A DNA stretch of 64,000 bases from Nitrospira sp. (GTDB lineage Bacteria; Nitrospirota; Nitrospiria; Nitrospirales; Nitrospiraceae). Below, piece by piece: positions 1-8,298 of the stretch. A program made the translations under genes and the position numbers. The notes beneath the pieces were generated by a model. That model made no database searches. It was not told where the DNA came from and was given only the letters and a program-made list of their open reading frames with translations. The stretch covers positions 1 through 64,000 of the forward strand of contig JAURZE010000014.1 in the NCBI GenBank assembly GCA_030653545.1, written 5' to 3'. Position 1 is the stretch's first letter; each line of letters opens with the position of its first letter.

Positions 1-1
1 G

Positions 2-127
2 ATTGACGCCTACATGACCCACCGCAATACCCAGCCCACCCCCTTTGTGTGGACCAAATCCGCGCAGGAAATCTTAGCGAAAGTGAATCGGGCCAAGAGC
101 GCTCTGGATAAGACAAGAACAGCATGA
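2..127 (+). CDS. IS630-type transposase, C-terminal end (5' truncated by window)
   Basis: The first 41 codons form an open frame ending in TGA at 125-127. They contain a PFVWT motif followed by an EILAKV-like helix, which is how the C-terminus of IS630/Tc1-mariner DDE transposases usually ends. The catalytic DDE residues would lie left of the window and cannot be checked, so it is unknown whether the copy is intact. No downstream terminal inverted repeat was identified. Could also be an orphan remnant. Confidence 0.6.
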   Translation: MDAYMTHRNTQPTPFVWTKSAQEILAKVNRAKSALDKTRTA

Positions 128-215
128 ATCACTACACTAGGACATACGATGGGACACAGACTCTTCTCTCTACCCGATTTGCTCACGGCCGAGCCCCTAC
201 CAGGGAAATATCCAT

Positions 216-863
216 TTGACATCATGTCCACCCTGGGCAATAATCCCGCCCTCTTCTTCTCATGGTGCCCGCATGTCGGTTCCCACATCGGTTTTTTCCA
301 TTCTGTTACTGACGGCGGATGCCGACATCCACGCTCAATTCAAAGCCGTTTTTGGGAACGCCTCCGTCACAATGGTTCGCGATGCAGCCTCGCTCCCCAA
401 AGATCTCCCCAGACGCCCATATGATGCCGTGGTTGTAGAGGCTCGCCCAGGGCAAGGCCACTCCGAGGTGCTTCCTCCACGGATAGATCCCGCCCAAACT
501 TTGGTCATTGTGGGATCACGAACTGTTCTGAAGCGGGCTCCGGCTATGCTCCAACTGATGAGCCAGCACCGCGAGGAAACCCAGAAGAGCAAGGGACACG
601 ATCTCTCGCTGGAAGATTTCCTCGACCAAAAAATGGGAGACTTCGTCAAGGGGATGCATAACGGCGCCGCCAAGAACCTTCACCCGATGCTGATTTCAGC
701 CGTCGAACGCCCTCTGATCTCGTCAGCTCTACGAGAAACCCAAGGCAATCAAATCCAAGCGGCGGAATTATTGGGCCTGAATCGCAATACGTTGAGAAAG
801 AAGATTACGAATCTCCATATTCCATTGAAGCGGGGTCGCGTAAAGGCCGCTGGCTCCTCCTAA
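216..863 (+). CDS. Fis-type helix-turn-helix regulator with degenerate receiver-like N-terminus
   Basis: The last ~60 residues carry a Fis/NtrC-type DNA-binding helix-turn-helix (ALRETQGNQIQAAELLG then LNRNTLRKKI), as at the C-terminus of bacterial enhancer-binding proteins. There is no AAA+ sigma-54 domain. The N-terminal ~90 residues (LLLTADADIHAQF, YDAVVVEA) resemble a receiver fold without a clear phosphoacceptor. A TTG at 216 gives 215 aa; an ATG at 273 gives 196 aa and starts directly at the receiver-like strand. Neither has a strong ribosome binding site, so the start is uncertain. It lies 91 bp upstream of the HU gene on the same strand. Target genes are unknown. Confidence 0.7.
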   Translation: MTSCPPWAIIPPSSSHGARMSVPTSVFSILLLTADADIHAQFKAVFGNASVTMVRDAASLPKDLPRRPYDAVVVEARPGQGHSEVLPPRIDPAQTLVIVGSRTVLKRAPAMLQLMSQHREETQKSKGHDLSLEDFLDQKMGDFVKGMHNGAAKNLHPMLISAVERPLISSALRETQGNQIQAAELLGLNRNTLRKKITNLHIPLKRGRVKAAGSS

Positions 864-954
864 TGCTGCGGTGCAGCAGGAAACTCTGTCTGGACAATGG
901 GAACGGCTTCAGGCGTTCGGCATCCTCATTCATTCATAACCAAGGAGGGGACTG

Positions 955-1227
955 ATGACGAAGGAAGAGCTGATTGCGAAAATGGCAGCCTCGGCAGGAA
1001 TCACAAAAGTTGCCGCGGGCACGGCCCTGGAGGCCTTCACCGGAGCCGTCACGACGTCGCTAAAGAAGGGACAGCGGGTTTCTCTGGTGAATTTCGGTAC
1101 CTTTACGATTTCAAAGCGGAAAGCGCGGATGGGCAGAAACCCACGCACCGGGGAATCGCTTAAAATTCCGGCCGCTAAGGTCCCGAAGTTTTCGGCAGGG
1201 AAAGAACTGCGCTCGGCGGTCAAGTAA
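955..1227 (+). CDS. HU-family histone-like DNA-binding protein
   Basis: A 90-aa protein of standard HU/IHF length. It begins MTKEELIAKMA, has the dimer core VNFGTF and the DNA-binding arm with GRNPRTGE, and ends in a typical helix (KVPKFSAGKELRSAVK). It bends and compacts DNA as a dimer. AAGGAGGGG lies directly upstream of the ATG, which fixes the start. A strong terminator follows at 1254-1306, so it is probably monocistronic. In E. coli the thrS-infC-rpmI-rplT-pheST cluster is followed by ihfA; here an HU-type gene precedes the cluster instead. HU rather than IHF is inferred from the sequence pattern. Confidence 0.93.
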   Translation: MTKEELIAKMAASAGITKVAAGTALEAFTGAVTTSLKKGQRVSLVNFGTFTISKRKARMGRNPRTGESLKIPAAKVPKFSAGKELRSAVK

Positions 1228-1253
1228 CGACCCCGCAGCATTTCCAGTAGCAC

Positions 1254-1306
1254 AAAGAGAAGGCGGTGCCTTCCAGAACCTCCGGAAGAAGGCTGCCTTC
1301 TCTTTT
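1254..1306 (+). terminator. Rho-independent terminator after HU gene
   Basis: AAAGAGAAGGC at 1254 pairs with GCCTTCTCTTT near 1295-1305, with further internal pairing, and ends in TCTTTT. It lies 27 bp after the HU stop codon. Confidence 0.8.
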
Positions 1307-1313
1307 GCATTTC

Positions 1314-1342
1314 TTGACAGTATGGGCAGGGCTATATTAGCA
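1314..1342 (+). promoter_or_regulatory. Candidate sigma-70 promoter for tRNA-Val(GAC)
   Basis: A perfect TTGACA lies at 1314-1319. The -10 is less clear: TTAGCA at 1337-1342 gives a 17-bp spacer, and TATATT at 1333-1338 would be too close. The site lies just after the HU terminator and before the tRNA, so a promoter is expected here. Confidence 0.4.
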
Positions 1343-1358
1343 TGCCCACCCGGACAAT

Positions 1359-1433
1359 AGGCGCGTAGCTCAGGGGGAGAGCGTTACCTTGACACGGTAA
1401 AGGTCGACGGTTCAAGACCGTCCGCGCCTACCA
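1359..1433 (+). tRNA. tRNA-Val (anticodon GAC)
   Basis: The cloverleaf is complete: acceptor AGGCGCG/CGCGCCT, anticodon stem TTACC/GGTAA with loop TTGACAC (anticodon GAC), T-arm GACGG-TTCAAGA-CCGTC, discriminator A and an encoded CCA. It sits between the HU gene and thrS. A second valine tRNA (CAC) is at 47674-47748. Confidence 0.97.
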
Positions 1434-1515
1434 TTCCGGCTAGGGGCATCCGTTTGCCTTGAGGCGGCGGAATGCCTTTGTTGTTTTTGTTTGAATAAGA
1501 AAAGCACTGGAACGG

Positions 1516-3447
1516 ATGAAGATCACGCTTAAAGGCGGGAATAGCCAGGTCCTTGAAACCGGACAGACCGTGGGAGCGGCCTTGAAGGCCTGCGGCCTGT
1601 CGATCGGATCCGATGTCCTCGCCGCCAAAGTCAACGGAGTCGTGGTCGATCTGTCACGGCAGCTGACTGAAGACGCTGTCGTGGAACCCATCCGGTTCGA
1701 TACGACAGAAGGGCGAGAAGTTTATCGCCACAGCAGCACCCACATCATGGCGCAGGCGGTAAAAGAAGTATTTCCAACCGCACAGGTCACCATCGGTCCG
1801 GCGCTTGAAGATAGCTTCTTTTACGACTTCGCCTTCGAGCGGCCTTTCACGCCGGAGGATCTCGAGAAAATCGAAGCTCGCGTCCGCGAGATTATCAAGC
1901 GGAACCTGCCGGTCACGCGGAAGGAGCTGTCGAAGCAAGAAGCTATTCAGCTTTTCCAATCTCGCGGTGAAGCCTATAAGGTCGAATTGATCCAAGGATT
2001 CCCTGAGCATGAGCCGATCTCTGCCTATAGCCAGGGCGAGTTTATCGATCTCTGTCGTGGGCCCCATCTCCCCGCCACCGGCCACGTCGGCGCATTTAAG
2101 CTCCTGACCACCGCCGGCGCCTACTGGCGCGGAGATGAGCGTAATCCGATGTTGCAACGGATCTACGGAACATCCTTCCCAACCCAGGCTGAACTCGACG
2201 CCTATCTGACGCGCCTTGAAGAGATTAAGCGGCGGGATCATCGTAAGGTAGGGAAAGAACTTGATCTCTTTACGATACAGGATGAAACCGGTCCTGGATT
2301 GGTCCTCTGGCATCCCAAAGGAGCACTGGTTCGGCTCTTGATCGAGAACTTCTGGCGCGAACAGCACATTAAGGATGGATACGATCTGGTGTATTCGCCC
2401 CATGTAGCCAGGCTCGACCTTTGGAAAACGAGCGGGCACGTTGACTATTATCGGGAGAATATGTTCGCACCGATGAAGCTGGAAGGCAGCGAATACCAGC
2501 TCAAGCCGATGAACTGCCCCTACCACATCATGATTTACAAATCGCACTTGCGGAGTTATCGGGATCTCCCCATCCGCTACGGCGAGCTCGGGACAGTGTA
2601 TCGGTATGAACGCACGGGCGTCCTGCATGGCCTCTTGCGCGTGCGCGGATTCACGCAAGACGATGCGCACCTCTTTTGCCGACCCGATCAGATTCAGGAT
2701 GAGGTCAGCCGGGTATTGGACTTCACCTTCTTTATTTTGAAATCGTTCGGCTTTGTCGACTTTGAGATCTTTCTGTCGACCAGACCGGAAAAGTCGGTCG
2801 GCTCTGATGATAAGTGGGTCCTCGCGACAGATTCGCTGGAGGGAGCGCTCAAGAGCCGTGGGATCGCCTTTCATTTGGACGAAGGGGGCGGGGCCTTCTA
2901 CGGACCGAAAATCGATATTAAAATCAAGGACGCGCTTGGCCGATCCTGGCAATGCTCCACCATTCAGGTGGACTTCAACAATCCGGAACGGTTTGAGCTC
3001 GGTTATATCGGGGAAGATGGAAAATCTCACGAGCCGATCATGATTCATCGGGCCTTGATGGGGTCCATTGAGCGATTCTTCGGGATTCTCATCGAACATT
3101 ATGGCGGCGCATTCCCAACCTGGCTGGCGCCGGTCCAAGTCGTGGTCATGGCGATCACCGACAATCAGCGGGAGTATGTGAATACCGTCGTCGCGCAGTT
3201 GAAAGCCGCAGGGTTTCGGGCTGATGCCGACCTGCGCAACGAAAAAATCGGCTTTAAAATTCGCGAGGCGGAAAAAGCCAAAATCCCCTACATGCTCGTG
3301 GCGGGGGATCGGGAAGTCCAGAGCGGCACGCTCTCCGTCAGAGGACGGAGCGGGGCAAATCTTGGCAGTATGACAGGGGCTGCAGTGATCGATCTTCTCA
3401 GGAACGACGTCACGCGCGCGCAGCCGGAGCTACAACCAACACACTAA
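1516..3447 (+). CDS. thrS: Threonine--tRNA ligase
   Basis: A class II aminoacyl-tRNA synthetase that charges tRNA-Thr in the cytoplasm. The 643-aa length is normal for the bacterial enzyme. In order: TGS domain (about 1-62), editing domain with HSSTH at 72-76 and a CRGPH motif near residue 180, catalytic core with MNCPYH (zinc ligand Cys334), the motif 2 region RYERTG, and a C-terminal anticodon-binding domain. The ATG at 1516 has only a weak ribosome binding site. It leads the cluster thrS-infC-rpmI-rplT, a conserved bacterial order. No T-box or long leader was recognised between tRNA-Val and thrS. Confidence 0.97.
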   Translation: MKITLKGGNSQVLETGQTVGAALKACGLSIGSDVLAAKVNGVVVDLSRQLTEDAVVEPIRFDTTEGREVYRHSSTHIMAQAVKEVFPTAQVTIGPALEDSFFYDFAFERPFTPEDLEKIEARVREIIKRNLPVTRKELSKQEAIQLFQSRGEAYKVELIQGFPEHEPISAYSQGEFIDLCRGPHLPATGHVGAFKLLTTAGAYWRGDERNPMLQRIYGTSFPTQAELDAYLTRLEEIKRRDHRKVGKELDLFTIQDETGPGLVLWHPKGALVRLLIENFWREQHIKDGYDLVYSPHVARLDLWKTSGHVDYYRENMFAPMKLEGSEYQLKPMNCPYHIMIYKSHLRSYRDLPIRYGELGTVYRYERTGVLHGLLRVRGFTQDDAHLFCRPDQIQDEVSRVLDFTFFILKSFGFVDFEIFLSTRPEKSVGSDDKWVLATDSLEGALKSRGIAFHLDEGGGAFYGPKIDIKIKDALGRSWQCSTIQVDFNNPERFELGYIGEDGKSHEPIMIHRALMGSIERFFGILIEHYGGAFPTWLAPVQVVVMAITDNQREYVNTVVAQLKAAGFRADADLRNEKIGFKIREAEKAKIPYMLVAGDREVQSGTLSVRGRSGANLGSMTGAAVIDLLRNDVTRAQPELQPTH

Positions 3448-3457
3448 GAGGTGGGTT

Positions 3458-3967
3458 ATCGTCCCCAAACTGCGCGTGAACCGCGAAATTCGAGTGCGAG
3501 AGGTTCGAGTCATCGGTCCGGAAGGAGAGCAACTGGGGATCCTCCCCACGCCAGACGCGTTGCGCCAGGCTCAGGAGGGCGGCTACGACCTCGTGGAGGT
3601 CGCTCCCACTGCAGCGCCGCCGGTTTGCCGAATCATGGATTACGGCAAATACAAATTCGAGCTCAGCAAGAAGGACCATCAGAATCGACGTCACCAAAAG
3701 TCGACCCAGGTCAAGGAAATCAAGCTTCGGCCACGCACCGATAAGCACGACCTAGGCATCAAGATCCGTCAGATCAAGGAATTTTTGGCTGACGGGAACA
3801 AGACCAAGGTCACGTTGACGTTTCGTGGCCGGGAAATGGCCAATCAAGAGATGGGTCGATCACTCATGAGCTCAGTGATCGCCGAAATGACCGAGATTGG
3901 AACGATAGAGTATGCCCCGCGCATGGAAGGCCGCAGCCTGATCATGATCGTGGCACCCAAGAATTAG
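3458..3967 (+). CDS. infC: Translation initiation factor IF-3 (apparent ATC start codon)
   Basis: IF-3 binds the 30S subunit, prevents premature 50S joining and checks the start codon and initiator tRNA. N- and C-terminal domains are both present: VGPEGEQLG-type start, PPVCRIMDYGK, KEIKLRP, FRGREMAN and a final IMIVAPKN. The conserved N-terminus PKLRVNREIRV lies upstream of the first standard codon (GTG at 3476). An in-frame ATC at 3458 is preceded by AGAGGTGGG. IF-3 genes classically use a rare start codon (ATT/ATC/ATA) for autoregulation, so ATC 3458 is the preferred start, giving 169 aa. It follows thrS by 10 bp. Confidence 0.93.
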   Translation: MVPKLRVNREIRVREVRVIGPEGEQLGILPTPDALRQAQEGGYDLVEVAPTAAPPVCRIMDYGKYKFELSKKDHQNRRHQKSTQVKEIKLRPRTDKHDLGIKIRQIKEFLADGNKTKVTLTFRGREMANQEMGRSLMSSVIAEMTEIGTIEYAPRMEGRSLIMIVAPKN

Positions 3968-4006
3968 GGATACATTTGCAGCCTACAAACGGAGAGGATG
4001 GATTCG

Positions 4007-4207
4007 ATGAAAACGAAAGCCAAGACACACAAAGGGGCTAAAAAGCGGTTTTCCCGCACCGGAAGCGGCAAGCTTGTCCGACGGAAAGCCGGGAAGCGCC
4101 ACTTGTTAAGCCATAAGAAAAGCGATCAAAAGCGCCGGTTAAGCGGAACGGCCGTGGTGGATGCGACTTCCACCTTGTCTTTGAACCGCCTCTTGCCGTA
4201 TAACTAA
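4007..4207 (+). CDS. rpmI: 50S ribosomal protein L35
   Basis: A very basic 66-aa ribosomal protein with the L35 pattern KTKAKTHKGAKKRFSRTGSGK near the N-terminus and HLLSHKKSDQKRRL in the middle. An ATG at 3998 would add three residues, but GGAGAGG ends immediately before it. The ATG at 4007 has the same site at a proper distance and matches the family N-terminus (MKTK). It is third in the cluster, between infC and rplT. Confidence 0.95.
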   Translation: MKTKAKTHKGAKKRFSRTGSGKLVRRKAGKRHLLSHKKSDQKRRLSGTAVVDATSTLSLNRLLPYN

Positions 4208-4250
4208 GCCCTTAAAGAGCGACCCTCACGGATAAAAGGAGTATTGAGTC

Positions 4251-4619
4251 ATGCCCCGCGCAAAAGGTGGACCGAAAACAAGAGCGAGACGGAAAAAGCG
4301 GCTGAAGCTAGCAAAGGGACAGTACGGCGCGAAGAGCCGGTTGTTCCGCTCAGCCACGGAATCAGTTGATAAGGGACAGCAGTACGCCTATGACGGACGA
4401 AAGAACCGGAAGCGGGATTTTCGCCGGTTGTGGATTGCGCGCATCAGTGCCGCCGTCCGGGCACAAGGACTGACCTACGGTCGGTTCATCAACGCCCTCA
4501 AGAAAGCGGAAATCCTACTGGATCGAAAAGTTCTCTCAGACATGGCGATCAAGGATGCCGCGGGCTTTGAAAAGTTGGTCGGCTTGGCCAAGCAACACTT
4601 GACTCCTGTCGCTGCATAA
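4251..4619 (+). CDS. rplT: 50S ribosomal protein L20
   Basis: A 122-aa basic protein with a standard L20 sequence ([50 protein letters not shown]). L20 is an early 50S assembly protein binding 23S rRNA, and in other bacteria it represses translation of its own operon. An AAAGGAG site precedes the ATG. It is the last gene of the plus-strand cluster and is followed by a hairpin at 4665-4689. Confidence 0.97.
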   Translation: MPRAKGGPKTRARRKKRLKLAKGQYGAKSRLFRSATESVDKGQQYAYDGRKNRKRDFRRLWIARISAAVRAQGLTYGRFINALKKAEILLDRKVLSDMAIKDAAGFEKLVGLAKQHLTPVAA

Positions 4620-4664
4620 CGACACCGCCTCTGAACCACGGTTTCAAGTAGCTTCTCTGATCTT

Positions 4665-4689
4665 GGAGGGCGACAAGCTGTCGCCCTCC
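4665..4689 (+). terminator. Hairpin terminator after rplT
   Basis: A perfect 11-bp stem GGAGGGCGACA / TGTCGCCCTCC with a 3-nt loop. The following T tract is weak (ATCAATTT). It lies in the gap between the plus-strand rplT cluster and the convergent pheT, so it may act from both sides. Confidence 0.6.
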
Positions 4690-4995
4690 ATCAATTTACC
4701 AGTCTCAGCACCCCTTCCCCCAACGCATCTCAGACCGGATACTTGTCGGCTCCGGTATTTTGAATTCGCCCGTTCGTCTGCATTCACGTCTCTGCAATAA
4801 GAAAATATCGTCGGGTCCTCACCGTGACCTCAAATCACGGGCAACCGCAAGACCAATAGTCGGATGGGGATAATATAGCGCTAGCTAACGCAGCTCATCG
4901 CTCACGCCAACTCCGCGCCATGAGGGGGCAAAAATGTGATGACCGCCGCGAGAAATTCCAGGGACGCAAGATGAGATGGCAAGGCGAAAAAACAA
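4690..4995. other. Intergenic gap between convergent rplT and pheT
   Basis: About 300 bp without a supported gene. Short open frames cross it but have no ribosome binding sites. No repeat or tRNA was seen. This is the junction where the conserved thrS-rplT cluster meets the archaeal-type pheST genes. Confidence 0.5.
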
Positions 4996-6714
4996 CTAGC
5001 TCAGATCGAGCAGTTGAGAGAGGTTCACGTCGAACGAAACGACCGGCACGGTGATCTGCCAGCGCTCGAGGACTTCGGGATGGACTTCGCCGATGACGCC
5101 GATGGGTTTTCCTGCGACAACGATGCGCCCTGCGCGGCCTTCCAGGAAGGACGGATGCTGGACCGGCTCCAGACTGTAGTCTTTTCCCAAATGATAAAAG
5201 AGGATATCGAGGCACGAGTGGATTTCCGAGAAGTGCGCGGTCGCATGGGCAATGACGGCGCCCAACACCGTCTCCGTGCGTGAGCCTAGCTCATGCGTGG
5301 GATCGGGGATCGCCACATCGCCGGCCTCGAACAAACGGTGCGGATAGAACGCCCGGCTCGACGCTGTTTCGACACGCAGCAACGAAGGAAGCAGCCACTG
5401 TCGCAGGCAGGAGAAGGTCAGCGTCATGGCATTCTCCACTTCGACCATCCTCCCCCACTCTGTATCAGCCAGACGCATCGTATCGCGATAGCTCTCCGGC
5501 GATCCCATAATGTTGGAGATGATTTCCTGGAATCCCAGCCCGACCATGAGCTCACGCGCTCGATCCGACGTCTGCTCAATCCGCGAGAGCCCTCCTACAG
5601 TAAATTGCGCCGGCATGACCGGAGCGAACTCTCCGTAGCCACGGCTGATCGCGACATCTTCAACCACGTCCATCGCATGCATCAGATCCTGCCGATAAGG
5701 CGGCAACGTTGCCTTCACCGTCCCCTTCCCAGCTGAGACCTCGTACCCGTACACTTCGAGCGCCTGCTTCACAACCTTCACACCGAGTTCTTGACCTAGT
5801 GCTTGTTCAATGGTCTTGAGTTGAATTGTCTTGGAATTCCCAAGATCCTGCGGCGTGACCACCCGTTTACCCAAAGGGGTGCTCTTGGGGTAGTGCACTT
5901 CAACCGGTTCGATCACGGCGCCGCGATCGGCAAGGTTGGCAGCAAAGATATTCAGCGTAAGGACAACCATCAACTGATCGGTCCCGGTCACTTCGACAAA
6001 CAGTTCGTCGTCCCCGACGCGCACTTCCCCCACTTCTCGACTGTTGATGATCGGCGGGAACGACAAGGGTTGATTCTTTGCATCACGGAGAATCGGGAGA
6101 CGACTCTGCCCGGCCAGGATATGCCCATGCTCCAGCCCTTTCGGATGGACCATGAGAATTTCCGCCAGCGTCATCACCGTCTCCATACCCAGCGGGGTAA
6201 ACTTCGCCTGATCCGGCTTGACCAACTCATAGGTGACCGGGAACGCAATCTTCGCCAGCTGGTAGACCCCGATTGAGACGGTCTTTCGCTTATGCCCGAA
6301 GATATCCGCCAGCTTCTCCTGCGTCTGAATGAGCTGGGCTAAGCCTTCCTCGGTAACCCGATACCCCCTGGCTGTGCAAGCAGCGACATAGGGACGCACC
6401 TGTTCGAGCCCCGGTGCGACAATGAGCACGTGTCCCTTCTTCGCCTTCTTGGCGAAGAAGGGATACGGCTTGAGCTTCCCCTGTTGCTTGATACGAATTT
6501 GCCGCGCAATGCCTTCGCAACACCAGAGGTCGGGCCGATTGCTGTCTTGCAATTCGATGCGCAACTCTCCGGTTTCAATATTATGCCCCTTGAGCTCACC
6601 CTTCACGAGCATGAGCCAGTCTTCCAACTGCTCGATCGAGACCGGGCGCTTGGCGCGACCGCCGAGAGCCAGCAGCGATTCGAAGTCGTCTTTGAAAATA
6701 GAAATCGTGGGCAT
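4996..6714 (-). CDS. pheT: Phenylalanine--tRNA ligase beta subunit, archaeal/eukaryotic type
   Basis: The beta subunit of heterotetrameric PheRS, which charges tRNA-Phe with PheS. Typical bacterial PheT is about 800 aa, with an N-terminal EMAP-like tRNA-binding domain and a C-terminal FDX-ACB domain. This protein is 572 aa and lacks both, as in archaea and eukaryotes. It starts MPTISIFKDDFESLLA, has an ELRIELQDSNRPDLW motif, the B3/B4 region in the middle, B5-like segments (VVEDVAISRGYGEF), and a C-terminal class II-like fold with RLFEAGDVAI. It follows pheS by 8 bp in the same operon. A bacterial-type pheT is not in the window. Confidence 0.92.
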   Translation of the reverse strand: MPTISIFKDDFESLLALGGRAKRPVSIEQLEDWLMLVKGELKGHNIETGELRIELQDSNRPDLWCCEGIARQIRIKQQGKLKPYPFFAKKAKKGHVLIVAPGLEQVRPYVAACTARGYRVTEEGLAQLIQTQEKLADIFGHKRKTVSIGVYQLAKIAFPVTYELVKPDQAKFTPLGMETVMTLAEILMVHPKGLEHGHILAGQSRLPILRDAKNQPLSFPPIINSREVGEVRVGDDELFVEVTGTDQLMVVLTLNIFAANLADRGAVIEPVEVHYPKSTPLGKRVVTPQDLGNSKTIQLKTIEQALGQELGVKVVKQALEVYGYEVSAGKGTVKATLPPYRQDLMHAMDVVEDVAISRGYGEFAPVMPAQFTVGGLSRIEQTSDRARELMVGLGFQEIISNIMGSPESYRDTMRLADTEWGRMVEVENAMTLTFSCLRQWLLPSLLRVETASSRAFYPHRLFEAGDVAIPDPTHELGSRTETVLGAVIAHATAHFSEIHSCLDILFYHLGKDYSLEPVQHPSFLEGRAGRIVVAGKPIGVIGEVHPEVLERWQITVPVVSFDVNLSQLLDLS

Positions 6715-6722
6715 GGCGTGCG

Positions 6723-8288
6723 CTAGAAGATCCCTCTGGTAGTCCGGATCAAGTCCAGATTGTCGGTGAACAATTCGCGAATGTCGTGAATGCCGAGCGC
6801 CACCATCGCCATGCGATCCAGGCCCAGTCCCCAGGCGATGACGGGCACGGTGACACCCAATGGCAAGGTGACTTCAGCGCGAAATAGCCCCGCTCCGCCC
6901 AGCTCCATCCACCCCAGGCGCGGATGCCGCACATGCATTTCGACCGACGGTTCGGTAAAGGGGAAATAGGCCGGCAGGAATTTCACTTCCTTCGCCTGAG
7001 CCACTTCACGCGCAAAAAGATTCAGGAGGCCGAGCAGCGTACGGAAGTTAATATCCTTACCCAGCACAATGCCTTCGACCTGGAAAAAGTCGGTGGCATG
7101 CGTGGCGTCGACCTGGTCATAGCGGAAACAGCGAGCGATCGAGAAATACTTTCCCGGCACGGCCGGCGCGGACGCTAACGTCCTTGCGGAAACGGCGGTC
7201 CCCTGACTCCGCAATACCAGCCGCTTGGCTCGTTCGGCATTGAAAGCGTACTTCCACCCTGTGGAACCGGTCTTGCCGCCATCCTGATGTGCCTTCGTCA
7301 CCCGTGACAGGAACGGCTCGACGATCTTCGCGGCATGCGTGGGGTGCTTCACGAAGTAGACGTCGTGAATATCGCGGGCCGGATGGAACTGCGGCATGAA
7401 GAGCGCGTCCATGTTCCAGAATTCGGTTTCCACCAGCGAGCCGCGCATTTCCTGAAAACCCATACTCACGAGCTTTGTCTTCACGGTATCGAGAAACTCG
7501 CGATAGGGATGCTTCTTTCCCGTTCCGATGCGGGGCGCACGCAGACTGATGGTGTATTTGCGGAATCGCTTATTCCGCCAACTGCCGTCCTTCAATAGGT
7601 CGGGAGTGAGTTGAGAAACTTCCTCCGCCACTCCTTCCTTGGCGAGGTGCTCTGCCGCCTCGACTCCGGACGGAGAGAGCGTAAAGGATCGCGTGACCCG
7701 ATCATCCACCCGGAATGGCTCTTTGGCGTTCCCGCGCTTGACAGCGTAATCCTCGATCACTTGGCGATGGGCTTCAGGAAAGCTCTGTAGTTCTCGAGCC
7801 GCCTCGCTGACCTGTTGGAGCAAGACCCTCATGGCCTCGACGGTCGGACTGGGACGGCCAGTGGATTCGATACAGCCGCCCTGGACGATCAGCAACACTC
7901 CTTCTTTTTTCAAACGTCCGACCGCTTTGCTGACATCGGATGGATCCAATCCATCCTGCGCCTGCAGATCGGGAATGGTCAGCCGCTTCCCCGTGCTGGC
8001 CACTTCTCGCGCGGCTGAGAAGACCCGTTCGATCGGTGACGCGCCACTGACATACTGTTCGCCCACCTTCGTCAGGGAGACCATCGGCGTCACCGTCTCG
8101 GCATGCACCACCAGCAGAGACTTTGCGAGTAACCACTCGATCGCCATGCTGAGCTGGGACGGCTCCAATTCAGCCGCAGCGGCCAATGGCTCGGTCTCGA
8201 GCACGGTGCCTGCAGGACGTGACCCGAGGGCCATGAGGACCTTGATTTCGAGGGGATGCAGACTGTCGATGAGTGCGGAAGTATCCAC
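6723..8288 (-). CDS. pheS: Phenylalanine--tRNA ligase alpha subunit, archaeal/eukaryotic type
   Basis: The catalytic class II subunit of PheRS. The N-terminal ~200 residues hold winged-helix segments (LHPLEIKVLMALG, LTIPDLQAQDGLDPSDV) characteristic of the archaeal/eukaryotic enzyme, instead of the short coiled coil of bacterial PheS. The catalytic core has HPARDIHDVYF, YFSIARCFRYDQVDATH, FFQVEG, FTEPSVEM and the final GLGLDRMAM motif 3. The GTG at 8288 gives 521 aa, close to family size, and lies 10 bp after the rpe stop. Longer in-frame starts would overlap rpe. No strong ribosome binding site precedes the GTG, so the start is moderately certain. Confidence 0.92.
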   Translation of the reverse strand: MDTSALIDSLHPLEIKVLMALGSRPAGTVLETEPLAAAAELEPSQLSMAIEWLLAKSLLVVHAETVTPMVSLTKVGEQYVSGASPIERVFSAAREVASTGKRLTIPDLQAQDGLDPSDVSKAVGRLKKEGVLLIVQGGCIESTGRPSPTVEAMRVLLQQVSEAARELQSFPEAHRQVIEDYAVKRGNAKEPFRVDDRVTRSFTLSPSGVEAAEHLAKEGVAEEVSQLTPDLLKDGSWRNKRFRKYTISLRAPRIGTGKKHPYREFLDTVKTKLVSMGFQEMRGSLVETEFWNMDALFMPQFHPARDIHDVYFVKHPTHAAKIVEPFLSRVTKAHQDGGKTGSTGWKYAFNAERAKRLVLRSQGTAVSARTLASAPAVPGKYFSIARCFRYDQVDATHATDFFQVEGIVLGKDINFRTLLGLLNLFAREVAQAKEVKFLPAYFPFTEPSVEMHVRHPRLGWMELGGAGLFRAEVTLPLGVTVPVIAWGLGLDRMAMVALGIHDIRELFTDNLDLIRTTRGIF

Positions 8289-8298
8289 CCTGAATGGC

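Noticed and set aside
149-424. 91-codon frame before the Fis-type gene
   Set aside because: It overlaps the Fis-type regulator gene in a different frame and has no motif or ribosome binding site.
1654-3138. 494-codon frame antisense to thrS
   Set aside because: It lies wholly opposite thrS, whose conserved motifs are certain. Long antisense frames are common in GC-rich genes.
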